Part shown: one piece after another, positions 8,038 through 16,582 of the stretch | Position numbering within the stretch: the stretch's first letter is position 1 | How the letters are laid out: the number at the start of each line of letters is the position of its first letter | DNA from: JAADJA01 sp963840975 | GTDB lineage: Bacteria > Bacteroidota > Bacteroidia > Bacteroidales > JAADJA01 | DNA: 64,000 bases | Direction: 5' to 3' | Assembly: GCA_963840975.1 (NCBI GenBank) | Contig: CAWJBC010000002.1 | Location: 372,001 to 436,000, forward strand | Position numbers and translations under genes: made by a program | The notes under the pieces: generated by a model | Database searches by the model: none | The model's input: the letters and a program-made list of their open reading frames with translations, nothing else | What the model was told of the DNA's origin: nothing

Positions 8038-9480
8038 CTAATTAAGGCTCGTAAGGTTTTTGTAATGTTCATAACGGTCATAAATCTGGTGAATAAAAGC
8101 GTAAGTTTCCTCACCACGGCAATAGCCATATCTTACCACTGAATCATTATAATACTCGGGTTTCGACTTATTTAATAAATAAAAATCCACATTATCATCC
8201 CAGATATTCGGATTCTTATTGTATTTTTCCGCCAGCCGCCGTGCATCATAAATGTGAGCAATACCTGCATTGTAGGCAGCCAAAACAAACTTTGTTCTTT
8301 CAGCTGTATTTTCAGTCCTATCAGTCAGTTGTTTTTCAAGGGCGGCTATAAACTCAACCCCGGCCCTGATCTGATCCTCCGGCGATGAAAGACTGTCAAT
8401 TCCATAATGTTCGGCAGTACCCGGCATCATTTGCATCAATCCAAAAGCTCCACTCCATGCAACGGTATCAGGATAGAACCTCGACTCCTGGTAAATGAGT
8501 GATGCAAGCAAACGCCAGTCCCAGCCGATCTGACTGCTATATTTTTTTATGATATCATCGTAAGGCGAAATCATTCCAACTTTCTTTTCTGCAATAGTAG
8601 CTCGTTTGGCTATGTTTGTTTGTCCGGAATTTTTGAAATATTTATTGTAAAGAAAGACGGATGCCTTTGTATTTTTAAAATTCTCGAGCCAGTAATTGAG
8701 TGTATCAAGCAAACCAAAAGCTTCTTTTTTTACAGCCCATGCAATGTTTTGCGAAAAGCTTATTGGTGTCTCAACATCAAGGTTGGAATAGTAACGCTTA
8801 TTCACCAGAGCAATATGTTCTTCACTGATGGTAAAGTCAATCTCATGCATGGCGACCATTCTGATCAGGTCTTCGACTGTTAAATCGTGTTCCACAATAT
8901 GAATATCAGCGCCAATTTCGTCAGAAAGGTTGAGAAGCCGTGTTTTAAAAATGGAATTTTTCTGTACATGAATTGTTTTTCCTGCCAGATTGAGCAGATC
9001 CCGGATGAAAATAGTATCGTTGTGACTTTCGGGCATTGTTTTGCGGTCGGGCTTACGCTGAACCAGCATTTGCCGGGTCTGCATCAAAGGCTTGGTGAAT
9101 TCAACGGCGTTGTTCCTGTCTTTTGTAATAGCCAACCCAGTGGCAATTAAATCGCATTCTTCGCTTTGGATACAGTTAAAAATTGATGTAAGGTCATTAT
9201 TGATAACTACTTCCAACTTAACACCAAGGTAATTGCTGAACGTTTTAAGCAATTCGTATTGGTAACCCATGGGTTCGCCGCGGTAAATAAAATAATTGGT
9301 TGAATTATAATCAATGGTAGCGGTTAATTTACCGGCTGCTAAAATTTTCTTTATTATTCGGTCATTTCTTTTATTGAATTGCCTCAGTTCGTCTACCTCT
9401 CCTTTTTTGGCTTCCCTGCAAGAAAACGAAAGAAACAACAGCAACAATATTAATGTAACCGATCTATATTTTCCCATCAT
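8038..9480 (-). CDS. mltF: MltF-type membrane-bound lytic transglycosylase
   Basis: A 480-residue lipoprotein (signal peptide with lipobox FLSFSC). It has two domains: a periplasmic solute-binding-protein-like (SBP_bac_3) module at about residues 45-275, and a C-terminal SLT lysozyme-like domain at about 310-450. Glu332 in YQESRFYP is the catalytic acid, followed by the family motif SGAFGLMQMMPGTAEHYG and later AAYNAGIAHI. This is the E. coli MltF layout: the enzyme cleaves the MurNAc-GlcNAc bond to 1,6-anhydro-MurNAc, and the SBP-like domain is regulatory. Two adjacent ATGs (9480, 9477) are possible. Single-gene unit; the 244 bases downstream toward 7794 hold no gene. Confidence 0.88.
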   Translation of the reverse strand: MMGKYRSVTLILLLLFLSFSCREAKKGEVDELRQFNKRNDRIIKKILAAGKLTATIDYNSTNYFIYRGEPMGYQYELLKTFSNYLGVKLEVVINNDLTSIFNCIQSEECDLIATGLAITKDRNNAVEFTKPLMQTRQMLVQRKPDRKTMPESHNDTIFIRDLLNLAGKTIHVQKNSIFKTRLLNLSDEIGADIHIVEHDLTVEDLIRMVAMHEIDFTISEEHIALVNKRYYSNLDVETPISFSQNIAWAVKKEAFGLLDTLNYWLENFKNTKASVFLYNKYFKNSGQTNIAKRATIAEKKVGMISPYDDIIKKYSSQIGWDWRLLASLIYQESRFYPDTVAWSGAFGLMQMMPGTAEHYGIDSLSSPEDQIRAGVEFIAALEKQLTDRTENTAERTKFVLAAYNAGIAHIYDARRLAEKYNKNPNIWDDNVDFYLLNKSKPEYYNDSVVRYGYCRGEETYAFIHQIYDRYEHYKNLTSLN

Positions 9481-9589
9481 CAGGGGCGGATTTTTGAACT
9501 CCTCATTGGCTAAAATAATAATAATTCTGAATATGAAAAATTTTATTTTAGGGTAAAGCTGGGTTCATGAGTCAAAAAAATCTTTCATT

Positions 9590-9622
9590 ATTGCTGTTTT
9601 TCCTGATAATTTTTACCTTTGC
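9590..9622 (+). promoter_or_regulatory. Promoter of the DUF5723 gene
   Basis: TACCTTTGC at 9614-9622 matches the -7 consensus exactly, with ATTG at 9590-9593 as the -33 element and a 20-base spacer, the spacing expected for the Bacteroidota primary sigma factor. The start codon is 36 bases downstream. Confidence 0.6.
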
Positions 9623-9657
9623 TTTACATTAGTTTTAAATAAATTAAACGAATCGCC

Positions 9658-11088
9658 ATGAAAAAGATTTTTACCTTTTTATTTTTCGCCGCTGTTATTT
9701 CAATTGCAGTTCAATCACAAACCCAGTCTGGGGCTTTTACAGTTACAGGTGCAGGATACAGCACGGCAGTTGTTACCGATTACCAGTGCGTGGGGCTTAA
9801 TCCCGCCAACCTGGGCTGGAAGCGTAACAGTCATTTGATGAATTTCGGAGTGGGCGAAGGAACCTTTTCTGTTTATTCTGAGCCTTTGAAGCGCGCACTG
9901 GTGAATGAGCTATTTTCATCATCGAATACCAAATTTAACAGTGAAGAGAAACAAACGGCTGTGCAGGATTTTACGGAAACCAAGCTTCAGTTTGAAGGTA
10001 ATATGGGTGCTGTGGGTCTATCTTACCAGGATGAAAAACTAGGAGGCTTCGGCTTTGCTGTAAAAGAGCGGATCATGTGGGATTCGTTTTTAAATGAACA
10101 ATGCGCTGATATTCTTTTTAACGGATATAATTCCTCGTATTTCGATACCATTCAACTTGATGCAGAATCTGGTGATTCCATCGGGATTAGTCTCAACCCT
10201 GAATTCGTGTCGAAATTATTTGATAACACTTATCTTGAAATGTCGTGGTTCAGGGAGTACAACTTTTCGTATGGAAGAAGTTTTTTTAAAAACGAAAAAA
10301 TCAGTCTGTACGGAGGGATTGGGATTAAATATATCCGCGGCTACAGTGTTTTTAACTATTCGTACAAAGATGGTGTGATTAATGCCTATTCGGCACTTAA
10401 TCCAACCCTGAATGTTGATTTTGACACCTATTCGCCATCGCAGATTGATAATACTGAATACCAATCGGTGGGCAGCGGATGGGGTTTGGATTTTGGTTTA
10501 TCGGCTATGCTTTTTGACAAAATCAGAATTGGATTGGCGCTGACGGATGTGGGGCAGATAAAATGGGATGGAAATGTATATGAAGGTGAGGATGCAACAT
10601 TTAATGATATTCAGACTACGGGATTGGATAATTATAACATTTTTGCATTGGATGATAATGTGGCATTCGGGAATTTCAAGTGGGGCGGATGGGAAGGACT
10701 GGCAAGCAAAACAACCAAGCTACCGATGAATTTAAGGTTTGGTGGCGCTTACCTGCTGAATGAGAAATTTGAATTCGGAACGGAGTTCTATTTCCCGATA
10801 ACAGAAGTTCCCGGATCGTATGATAACCTGATTTTCGGGCTGGGAACGCGGCTGATGCCTGTTAAATGGTTCAGGGGTTCGATAGGTGTGGTGACCGGCG
10901 GCGCAACCGGAACTAAAATACCGGTGGGTATTTCGTTTTTCCCGTTCAATAACGAAAGTTTTTCGTGGGAGCTGGGGATTGCGATACAAGATGTTACTTC
11001 CTATTTTTCAGATAACAATCCTACTGTATCAGTTGCTGTTGGACTGCTGAGGTTCAGCTTTGGGCAAACGGGCAAAGCTGAAGAATAA
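9658..11088 (+). CDS. DUF5723 family outer-membrane beta-barrel protein
   Basis: A 476-residue protein with a signal peptide ending AVQSQ. The conserved opening GYSTAVVTDYQCVGLNPANLGW is characteristic of DUF5723, and the body is a long series of amphipathic strands (GFGFAVKERIMW, RIGLALTDVGQIKWDG, NLRFGGAYLLNEKFEFGTEF) ending in a strand with aromatic and hydrophobic residues. FadL/PorV-like barrels have a similar 'NPA' start, so an outer-membrane transport or assembly role is plausible but unproven. No operon partner; own promoter upstream and a palindromic repeat 22 bases downstream. Confidence 0.7.
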   Translation: MKKIFTFLFFAAVISIAVQSQTQSGAFTVTGAGYSTAVVTDYQCVGLNPANLGWKRNSHLMNFGVGEGTFSVYSEPLKRALVNELFSSSNTKFNSEEKQTAVQDFTETKLQFEGNMGAVGLSYQDEKLGGFGFAVKERIMWDSFLNEQCADILFNGYNSSYFDTIQLDAESGDSIGISLNPEFVSKLFDNTYLEMSWFREYNFSYGRSFFKNEKISLYGGIGIKYIRGYSVFNYSYKDGVINAYSALNPTLNVDFDTYSPSQIDNTEYQSVGSGWGLDFGLSAMLFDKIRIGLALTDVGQIKWDGNVYEGEDATFNDIQTTGLDNYNIFALDDNVAFGNFKWGGWEGLASKTTKLPMNLRFGGAYLLNEKFEFGTEFYFPITEVPGSYDNLIFGLGTRLMPVKWFRGSIGVVTGGATGTKIPVGISFFPFNNESFSWELGIAIQDVTSYFSDNNPTVSVAVGLLRFSFGQTGKAEE

Positions 11089-11110
11089 AAACTGATCATT
11101 TGCGATGTGA

Positions 11111-11142
11111 AACCTAACAGGTTGGGAAAAACCTGTTAGGTT
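11111..11142. repeat. Perfect 13-bp palindrome, REP-like
   Basis: AACCTAACAGGTT (11111-11123) and its exact reverse complement AACCTGTTAGGTT (11130-11142) enclose a 6-base loop GGGAAA. There is no T-tract after it, so it is unlike the other terminators here and resembles dispersed REP-type palindromes of Bacteroidota. It lies between the DUF5723 gene and the convergent XRE gene and may still stabilise or end transcripts. Confidence 0.7.
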
Positions 11143-11177
11143 GGAGGGTTATAATCAATAGGTGATTCATAAATCTT

Positions 11178-11537
11178 TCAGGGCTGGGGGCTATTGTTCT
11201 GTGAGGACAGAAGCCGGGCAATCTCATTTAACTTTTCGAGGGGTATTGTCTTTAATGTTTCGGATAAATCAAAACCGGATGTATCCTTTTTCAAGGTAAG
11301 GAGCTGGTGGCTTTCGGGTAATTGCTTGCCGGGATCGGGTTTCCAAAGCATGATGTCGTGGGGGGTACAGTTCAGCTTTTCGCAAATTAACTCCAGGTGG
11401 TTTAAACGCATGACGCAGGTGCTGCTGCTTAGAATGGAGGTGGCGGTGTGGGGTGAAATGCCGGCTTTTACGAGAAAGGTATAGGGCTTTTCAATTCCTC
11501 TGGCTTTAAAAACGGGGCGAAGATTCCATGTTAACAT
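11178..11537 (-). CDS. Small XRE-type HTH regulator
   Basis: 119 residues. Residues about 1-70 form a Cro/C1-type helix-turn-helix of the HTH_26 type: MLTWNLRPVFKARGI opens helix 1, LVKAGISPHTATSILSS is the turn and recognition helix, and RLNHLELICEKLNCTPHDIM follows. The C-terminal 45 residues are polar and match nothing I recognise. Such single-domain regulators are common beside mobile or variable regions. It adjoins a repeat-rich spacer and has no obvious target or toxin partner. Confidence 0.7.
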   Translation of the reverse strand: MLTWNLRPVFKARGIEKPYTFLVKAGISPHTATSILSSSTCVMRLNHLELICEKLNCTPHDIMLWKPDPGKQLPESHQLLTLKKDTSGFDLSETLKTIPLEKLNEIARLLSSQNNSPQP

Positions 11538-12110
11538 AATGCGGTTGTTAATTTTTTGATAAGGATTGTCAAAAGTAGGGAATATGTTTTATAAAAACAA
11601 AATTATTATTTAAAATGATGGGAATGTATTTCGTAAATATAAATGTTCTTCTATTTATACGGGGAATACTATTTATAATGCGATAAATTGGATTAAATTT
11701 TACGAGACAGGGAATTATATTCCGGGGGTTTTTATAATTTATCCGGGGAACTGGTTGATTAAAGACAGGAGGGATCGGAAAGATATTACCACGGAGACAC
11801 GGAGGGCATGGAGAGAAACGGAGAGTTTTTACTATAAAGGACAACATGGATTTTAGATTTTAGAGGTTAGATTTTAGACTTGGGTACTGAAGGGCTTTTA
11901 ATGGAATTTAACCACATAGGCACATAGGGCACAATAGAGAGAAAATGGTTTTATTGATTATATCACCACGGAGACACGGAGGGCATGGAGAGGCACGGAG
12001 GAATTCTTACTTTGGAGGATTCCTGGATTCCTGCCTGCGCATGAATGCTTTGGGAGACACAAAGGTATTCATGAAAATCTATCAGGATTTATCAGGAATC
12101 CAGCGGGAAT
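11538..12110. repeat. Gene-free spacer with dispersed short repeats
   Basis: No credible gene in 573 bases. A 28-base sequence beginning ACCACGGAGACACGGAGGGC occurs identically at 11788-11815 and 11965-11992. A second unit, ACCACATAGGCACATAGGGC plus ACAA at 11911-11934, recurs with two changes at 21672-21695. Between them is a degenerate tract of GATTTTAGA-like words (11850-11879). These look like relics of short interspersed repeats. Confidence 0.65.
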
Positions 12111-13520
12111 TTATTCTTTGACGATAAGATTGTTCAGTATACTTTTTCCCATTGTTATGTTTAAAATGTAGGTTCCGGTTTTTACAGCCGATCCGGATTC
12201 ATTTTGTCCATTCCATTGGAAGGAATATGAATTCCCGTTATCAACTAGACCATCTACATTAATTACTTTGATCAGGCTACCTCTTAAATCATATATTTTT
12301 ACCTCAGGCTGGGCTATTTCTGTTCCAGTAACAGTAAAAGATATACGATCCTTAAAAGGATTTGGCGAAAGCCAGAGAGTAATATCCCCGGTTGCATTGT
12401 TTGTTTTAATATTTGTTCCCGGATTATAAGGAATTTTATTCGACCGTTTATAATAAATTGGATAAGAACCACCACTTCCAACAACCCAAATGAAATCAAC
12501 AATGGTTGCACTGAAATGCTTGTAAGCAATTGAAGAATTGCTATAGATTGGAGGCAACCAATCTATTAAGGTCACATCTGGCATGTCTGAATGACCCGCA
12601 AAGGAATGATAGAGCCCATCCGCATCAGAATATAAAAAACTAAATCCTATAGGTTGGAGTATATCATCAATGGCAATATCATCAATAGGACCTTCAACTA
12701 AAGTATAAGGACCAATTAAGACAAAATTATTATCAAAAATGATACTAGCCAATGAAACATTATTATTATTATCAATATACATTAGCCTCGGAAACAAATC
12801 CATAAACAGACCAGGTGCATAAACGCCAATTGATTGACAGGGTTTAGTGCCAAGAGTGTCAAGTAAAACTTCCATATCTTCAATATTATAAAACTGAAAA
12901 AACTTTACTCTGTTACCAAATTCCTCAATTGCAATAAAAATCCTTTCATCAGAATAGAGGAGATCAGTGGCAAGTGAAAGATCAGTAATGGATTCACTGG
13001 AATATATTTCGCTAGTAAGTCCATTTTTGTAAAAGATAATCTTGTCTTCTATACTTCCCTTTTCAATCCAGGCAATAACAATTCGACCTTCATTGTCCAC
13101 ATCTGCAACTGGTAGATTGTTTAGCAAACTATCTGCCATGCTGATCTGAAAAGGAGGAAACCAGTTACCGCCGGGAATTTTCTTCATCAACATAACTTTA
13201 TTGTTTAAATCATTTGACAGATATGCTATGTAAATTGAGTCAGTCGGGCCAATGGCAGCAGCGGGACTATTGCCAAAGGTCAAAAATTCAGGCTGAGACC
13301 AGATAGAAGTAAGGCTATCGTAACAAACGAAATAAATAGCAGAGGACCCGTTTAAAACATCCTCATAAAAAACAAAGATGTTGTGATCATAATCGCGGAC
13401 AATCTTGCGCTGGTTGTGGTTTTTAGTTGCATTTGTGCTAAAGCTGGTGGCAATCTGTATTTGTGAATTGGCATTGACTGAAAATATACAAATCAATATG
13501 ATTAAGAATAAGTTTTTCAT
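12111..13520 (-). CDS. T9SS-exported protein with probable beta-propeller
   Basis: 469 residues. Signal peptide ending SVNANSQ; then a series of strand-rich repeats with WxxP and D-x-x-G-x-I turns (about 25-370) that suggests a propeller, but I cannot assign a catalytic family. The last 85 residues are a type A sorting domain with the FlgD-Ig-like fold: LSPNPFKDRISF, VKIYDLRGSLI, and the final GTYILNITMGKSILNNLIVKE region. The CTD directs passage through the T9SS and anchoring or release at the cell surface. It has its own promoter and no partner gene. Confidence 0.7.
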   Translation of the reverse strand: MKNLFLIILICIFSVNANSQIQIATSFSTNATKNHNQRKIVRDYDHNIFVFYEDVLNGSSAIYFVCYDSLTSIWSQPEFLTFGNSPAAAIGPTDSIYIAYLSNDLNNKVMLMKKIPGGNWFPPFQISMADSLLNNLPVADVDNEGRIVIAWIEKGSIEDKIIFYKNGLTSEIYSSESITDLSLATDLLYSDERIFIAIEEFGNRVKFFQFYNIEDMEVLLDTLGTKPCQSIGVYAPGLFMDLFPRLMYIDNNNNVSLASIIFDNNFVLIGPYTLVEGPIDDIAIDDILQPIGFSFLYSDADGLYHSFAGHSDMPDVTLIDWLPPIYSNSSIAYKHFSATIVDFIWVVGSGGSYPIYYKRSNKIPYNPGTNIKTNNATGDITLWLSPNPFKDRISFTVTGTEIAQPEVKIYDLRGSLIKVINVDGLVDNGNSYSFQWNGQNESGSAVKTGTYILNITMGKSILNNLIVKE

Positions 13521-13594
13521 AATGATGGGGGTTTGAATTATATCATTTCATCAATAGTCTTGAATTGTTAATGAATTCTTTATAAAAACAGGTT

Positions 13595-13626
13595 CAAATG
13601 TACAATATAATAATGCGAAAAGCAAG
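13595..13626 (-). promoter_or_regulatory. Promoter of the 12.1-13.5 kb T9SS cargo gene
   Basis: On the minus strand TACATTTG (13595-13602) fits the -7 consensus, and CTTG (13623-13626) stands 20 bases upstream as the -33 element. The leader to the ATG at 13520 is about 70 bases. Confidence 0.5.
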
Positions 13627-13663
13627 AACTATTGAGTCAATGAGATATTAGGAGCCTGTCAGG

Positions 13664-14782
13664 TTATACCGTCTTCCTGTATCTCCAAACCGCAAGGCTG
13701 AGGATGATGGTGCCGTAAATGAGCAGGGAGAAGAACTCTTTGGAGATGTCCCAAAAGCCGGAGCCTTTGAGAAGGATCATGCGGATGACGCGCATGAAAT
13801 AGGCGTAGGGGTTTATTTTGTTGACCCATTGCGCCCATTCGGGCATGCTTTCGACGGAAGTAAAAATACCACTCATCAAAACAAAAGTGAGCATAAAGAA
13901 AAACATGAGGAACATGACCTGTTGCTGTGTGTTGGACAGGGTGGAAACAAACAATCCCAGACCAAGGGCAACGATGAGATAAACGGCTGTGAACCCGAAC
14001 AGCACCCAAAGACTGCCAACCATGGGAATGCTGAAAATAATTTTGCCGATAACAAGTCCGAAAGCCAGCTCGAACATGGCAATTATCCAGAAAGGAAACA
14101 GCTTTCCGATGATGAACTGGTACTTGCGAATGGGTGTTACGTTGATCTGTTCGATGGTTCCCATCTCCTTTTCACGGACGATATTCAGCGCAGCGAGAAA
14201 CATTCCGATGATGGTGACTAAAATAACAAGGATTCCGGGCAGCATATAAATCTTGTAATTCAGTTCGGGATTGTACCAGAAAGAGCTATTGATGGTAATA
14301 TTTTTGGTTGGTGATGGCTGGATGTAGTTAACGTTTTCAGCGATGATATTCCTGTTGAAGTCGGCAATTACACTCATGGCGTAAGCATTGGTAAGTCCCG
14401 CCACGGTAGCATTGATGGCATTTATCTGGAGCTGTAATGGGGATTTGTTTTCTTTAAATAGCTTCTTTTCAAAATCGGGCGGAATGACGATGACGATGTC
14501 AGCCTTGTCGGCAGTGATTTCATTTTCAGCTTCCTGAATGTTGAAAGTGGAACCATACACTGAGAAGAAGGGCGAGCCATCAAATTTGCTGGTGAGTTTT
14601 CTGGATGTGGTTGACAAGTCCTGATCAACCACAACCATATCAATCTTTTTCATTTCGAGAGAAGCTGCATACACCAGAACGATCAACTGTACAATGGGAA
14701 CAATAAAAATGACAGGGAGCATCGTCCTGTCGCGGAAAATCTGGATGAATTCTTTTTGTATGATGAAGAGGATACGGCGCAT
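13664..14782 (-). CDS. ABC-2 type permease, YbhR-like
   Basis: A 372-residue inner-membrane subunit. It has an N-terminal membrane anchor preceded by KEFIQIFRDRTMLP (the cytoplasmic interface helix of YhhJ/YbhR permeases), a large periplasmic domain (about 50-170), then five membrane segments from about 180, with the conserved EKEMGTIEQINVTPI stretch between the first two. It is the last gene of the export operon, pairing with the permease at 14943. A 160-base spacer with degenerate repeat words separates the two, longer than elsewhere in the operon. Function: export of hydrophobic compounds driven by the two ATPases; the substrate is unknown. Confidence 0.85.
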   Translation of the reverse strand: MRRILFIIQKEFIQIFRDRTMLPVIFIVPIVQLIVLVYAASLEMKKIDMVVVDQDLSTTSRKLTSKFDGSPFFSVYGSTFNIQEAENEITADKADIVIVIPPDFEKKLFKENKSPLQLQINAINATVAGLTNAYAMSVIADFNRNIIAENVNYIQPSPTKNITINSSFWYNPELNYKIYMLPGILVILVTIIGMFLAALNIVREKEMGTIEQINVTPIRKYQFIIGKLFPFWIIAMFELAFGLVIGKIIFSIPMVGSLWVLFGFTAVYLIVALGLGLFVSTLSNTQQQVMFLMFFFMLTFVLMSGIFTSVESMPEWAQWVNKINPYAYFMRVIRMILLKGSGFWDISKEFFSLLIYGTIILSLAVWRYRKTV

Positions 14783-14942
14783 GGTGTTGGGAGTACTTAG
14801 AGGTTAGATATTAGACAGGTTTAATAAAGGAAATAGGGGTATAAGGGATTTGAACCGAAATAATCAGACATCCCCTTGCCCCCCTTCAAAGTGGGAATGG
14901 AGACTGTAACCAGGAACCCGTAACGAGTGACAAGTAACTTTT

Positions 14943-16049
14943 TCATTCGAGCCTGACTTTAAATTTTTTAACACTGACAGCGATGAAAAACATCATCATT
15001 CCGAACAGGATGAGGGTTTCTTTCCAGACAAACATGAACCCGGTTCCTTTGAGCATGATATTTTTGATGATGATGATGAAATACTTTGGCGGCATAATGT
15101 GGCTGATCCATTGGAGAATGACGGGCATGTTTTCAATCGGGAAAATAAAGCCCGAAAGCAACAATGTAGGCAACATCAGAACAAATACAGATATAAACAT
15201 AGCCACCTGCTGGCTGTTGGAGATGGTGGAAATTAAGATCCCCAGCGACAACGCCATGCTGATAAACAGGAAACACTCGGCTAACAATAAAAGTATGCTT
15301 CCTTTCATGGGCATCCCGAAAACAAAATAGCCAATGATAATAATGGTTATGGCATTTATAAAAGCAAAAAATACATAAGGAATGACCTTTCCGATGACGA
15401 TTTGCAATGGTTTGAGCGGAGAAACCAACAGCACTTCCATTGTTCCCAATTCTTTTTCGCGGGCAATGGAAATGGAGGTCATCATGGCTGAAACCAGCAT
15501 CAGGATGAGCGCCATACTGCCGGGCACAAACATATAAACGCCTTTTAATCCTTCGTTGTAAACCATTCTTACATCCGGTTCTATTTTCAAAGGAGTGGTA
15601 GTGTTGGCATTTACTTTTTGCACATAATCCATCAGAATGGCGCTGGTATAATTGACGATGAGGTTGGCAGTATTGGCATCAGATGCATCGGCGATGAGCT
15701 GAACATTGGCTTTTCCTTCACGCTCGAGGTTGCGGGCGAAATCTTTTTCAAAAACGATAACTTCTTTCACATTTCCTTCTTTGAAAATCTCATCAATGTT
15801 GGAAGCAGTGTTCAGGTTTCTTTCGAGGATGAAATAACCCGAGGAGATGATCTTGTTAGAGATTTCGAGTGTTACCTCGTCCTTCGACTGATCATAGATA
15901 GCAATTTTAATGTCCTTGATCTCATTTGTCACTACATAACCAAAGATAAGCAATTGCGCAACCGGTATGCCGAACAATACCAGCATCGTCCTTACATCGC
16001 GGAAAATGTGGAAGAATTCTTTTTTGACGAAACCGAGGAATCTTTTCAA
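14943..16049 (-). CDS. ABC-2 type permease, YbhS-like
   Basis: 368 residues with the same layout as its neighbour: interface helix KKEFFHIFRDVRTMLVLFG, periplasmic domain (about 45-170), the motif EKELGTMEVLLVSPLKP between membrane segments, and five C-terminal membrane helices. The start codon is TTG at 16047-16049, fixed because MKRFLGFVKKEFFHIF is the normal beginning of this family. The TTG sits next to a repeat that ends at 16080 and begins about 16051, so insertion of that repeat may have replaced an original ATG. It forms a heterodimer with the permease at 13664 (inference from E. coli YbhS/YbhR). Confidence 0.85.
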   Translation of the reverse strand: MKRFLGFVKKEFFHIFRDVRTMLVLFGIPVAQLLIFGYVVTNEIKDIKIAIYDQSKDEVTLEISNKIISSGYFILERNLNTASNIDEIFKEGNVKEVIVFEKDFARNLEREGKANVQLIADASDANTANLIVNYTSAILMDYVQKVNANTTTPLKIEPDVRMVYNEGLKGVYMFVPGSMALILMLVSAMMTSISIAREKELGTMEVLLVSPLKPLQIVIGKVIPYVFFAFINAITIIIIGYFVFGMPMKGSILLLLAECFLFISMALSLGILISTISNSQQVAMFISVFVLMLPTLLLSGFIFPIENMPVILQWISHIMPPKYFIIIIKNIMLKGTGFMFVWKETLILFGMMMFFIAVSVKKFKVRLE

Positions 16050-16056
16050 AGTAATT

Positions 16057-16582
16057 AGTAGTTAGTCTTTAGTCATTAGTAATCAGAATTATCTGTTGAA
16101 AGGATTGAAGCAAATTTTGACTAAGGAATTCATTTACTATTATTTGATTTTTTAAGTCCTTGAAGCATTTTTTGAATTTCTTCAATTTTCAGCGTTTTGT
16201 CATTAAGGTCGGAGAATTGGATATACCCCAATTTTTCAGAGATAATTAATTGGGTTTCTATTTCACAACTTGAGCCGAGAGCAATATCAAGAAAATGATT
16301 GAACTCTTTTTTTGAATCCCTGCCATCTCCTTCAGCAATATTAAATGCAATTGAAGAGGAGCTTCTTTGCATTTGAGATGATAATCCAAAAATTTCATAC
16401 TTTGGAAATTTAACAGTCATTCTATAAATTTCAACTGCGAATTCAAGGGCTTTTTGCCATACTAACAAATTTTTAAATTTATTCATTTTTCTATTTTATT
16501 AATTTAGACAATTAATTTTTAACGAAATACAATATCTTTAACTCTCTACTAAAAACCCACTAACTACTAAGGACTAATTACT
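16057..16582. mobile_element. Candidate cassette: four-helix-bundle gene between imperfect inverted repeats
   Basis: A 24-base arm at 16057-16080 is the reverse complement, with four mismatches, of 16559-16582. Both are built of TTAGT words. Between them lies only the four-helix-bundle gene. The insertion splits an otherwise tight export operon, and the right arm supplies the final codons of the ABC ATPase, which then ends at a TAG inside the arm. No transposase is present, so mobility would have to be provided in trans. The mobile nature is inference. Confidence 0.4.
16130..16486 (-). CDS. Four-helix-bundle protein (23S rRNA intervening-sequence / Avd-like family)
   Basis: 118 residues, all helical, matching the family named after proteins encoded in 23S rRNA intervening sequences: LVWQKALEFAVEIYRMT, LSSQMQRSSSSIAFNIAEG and HFLDIALGSSCEIETQL are the conserved stretches. 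Relatives include Avd, the pentameric accessory protein of diversity-generating retroelements. There is no reverse transcriptase, variable repeat or rRNA here. It interrupts the export operon between an ATPase and a permease, in the same orientation, and is unrelated in function. Its role outside rRNA genes is unknown. Confidence 0.85.
   Translation of the reverse strand: MNKFKNLLVWQKALEFAVEIYRMTVKFPKYEIFGLSSQMQRSSSSIAFNIAEGDGRDSKKEFNHFLDIALGSSCEIETQLIISEKLGYIQFSDLNDKTLKIEEIQKMLQGLKKSNNSK

Noticed and set aside
14848..14862. GGGATTTGAACCG, resembling the T-arm of a tRNA on the minus strand
   Set aside because: The flanking bases cannot form the T-stem or acceptor stem, and no anticodon arm is found at the right distance.
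16130..16486. Diversity-generating retroelement (Avd plus reverse transcriptase)
   Set aside because: No reverse transcriptase, template repeat or variable repeat occurs nearby; only the four-helix-bundle gene is present.
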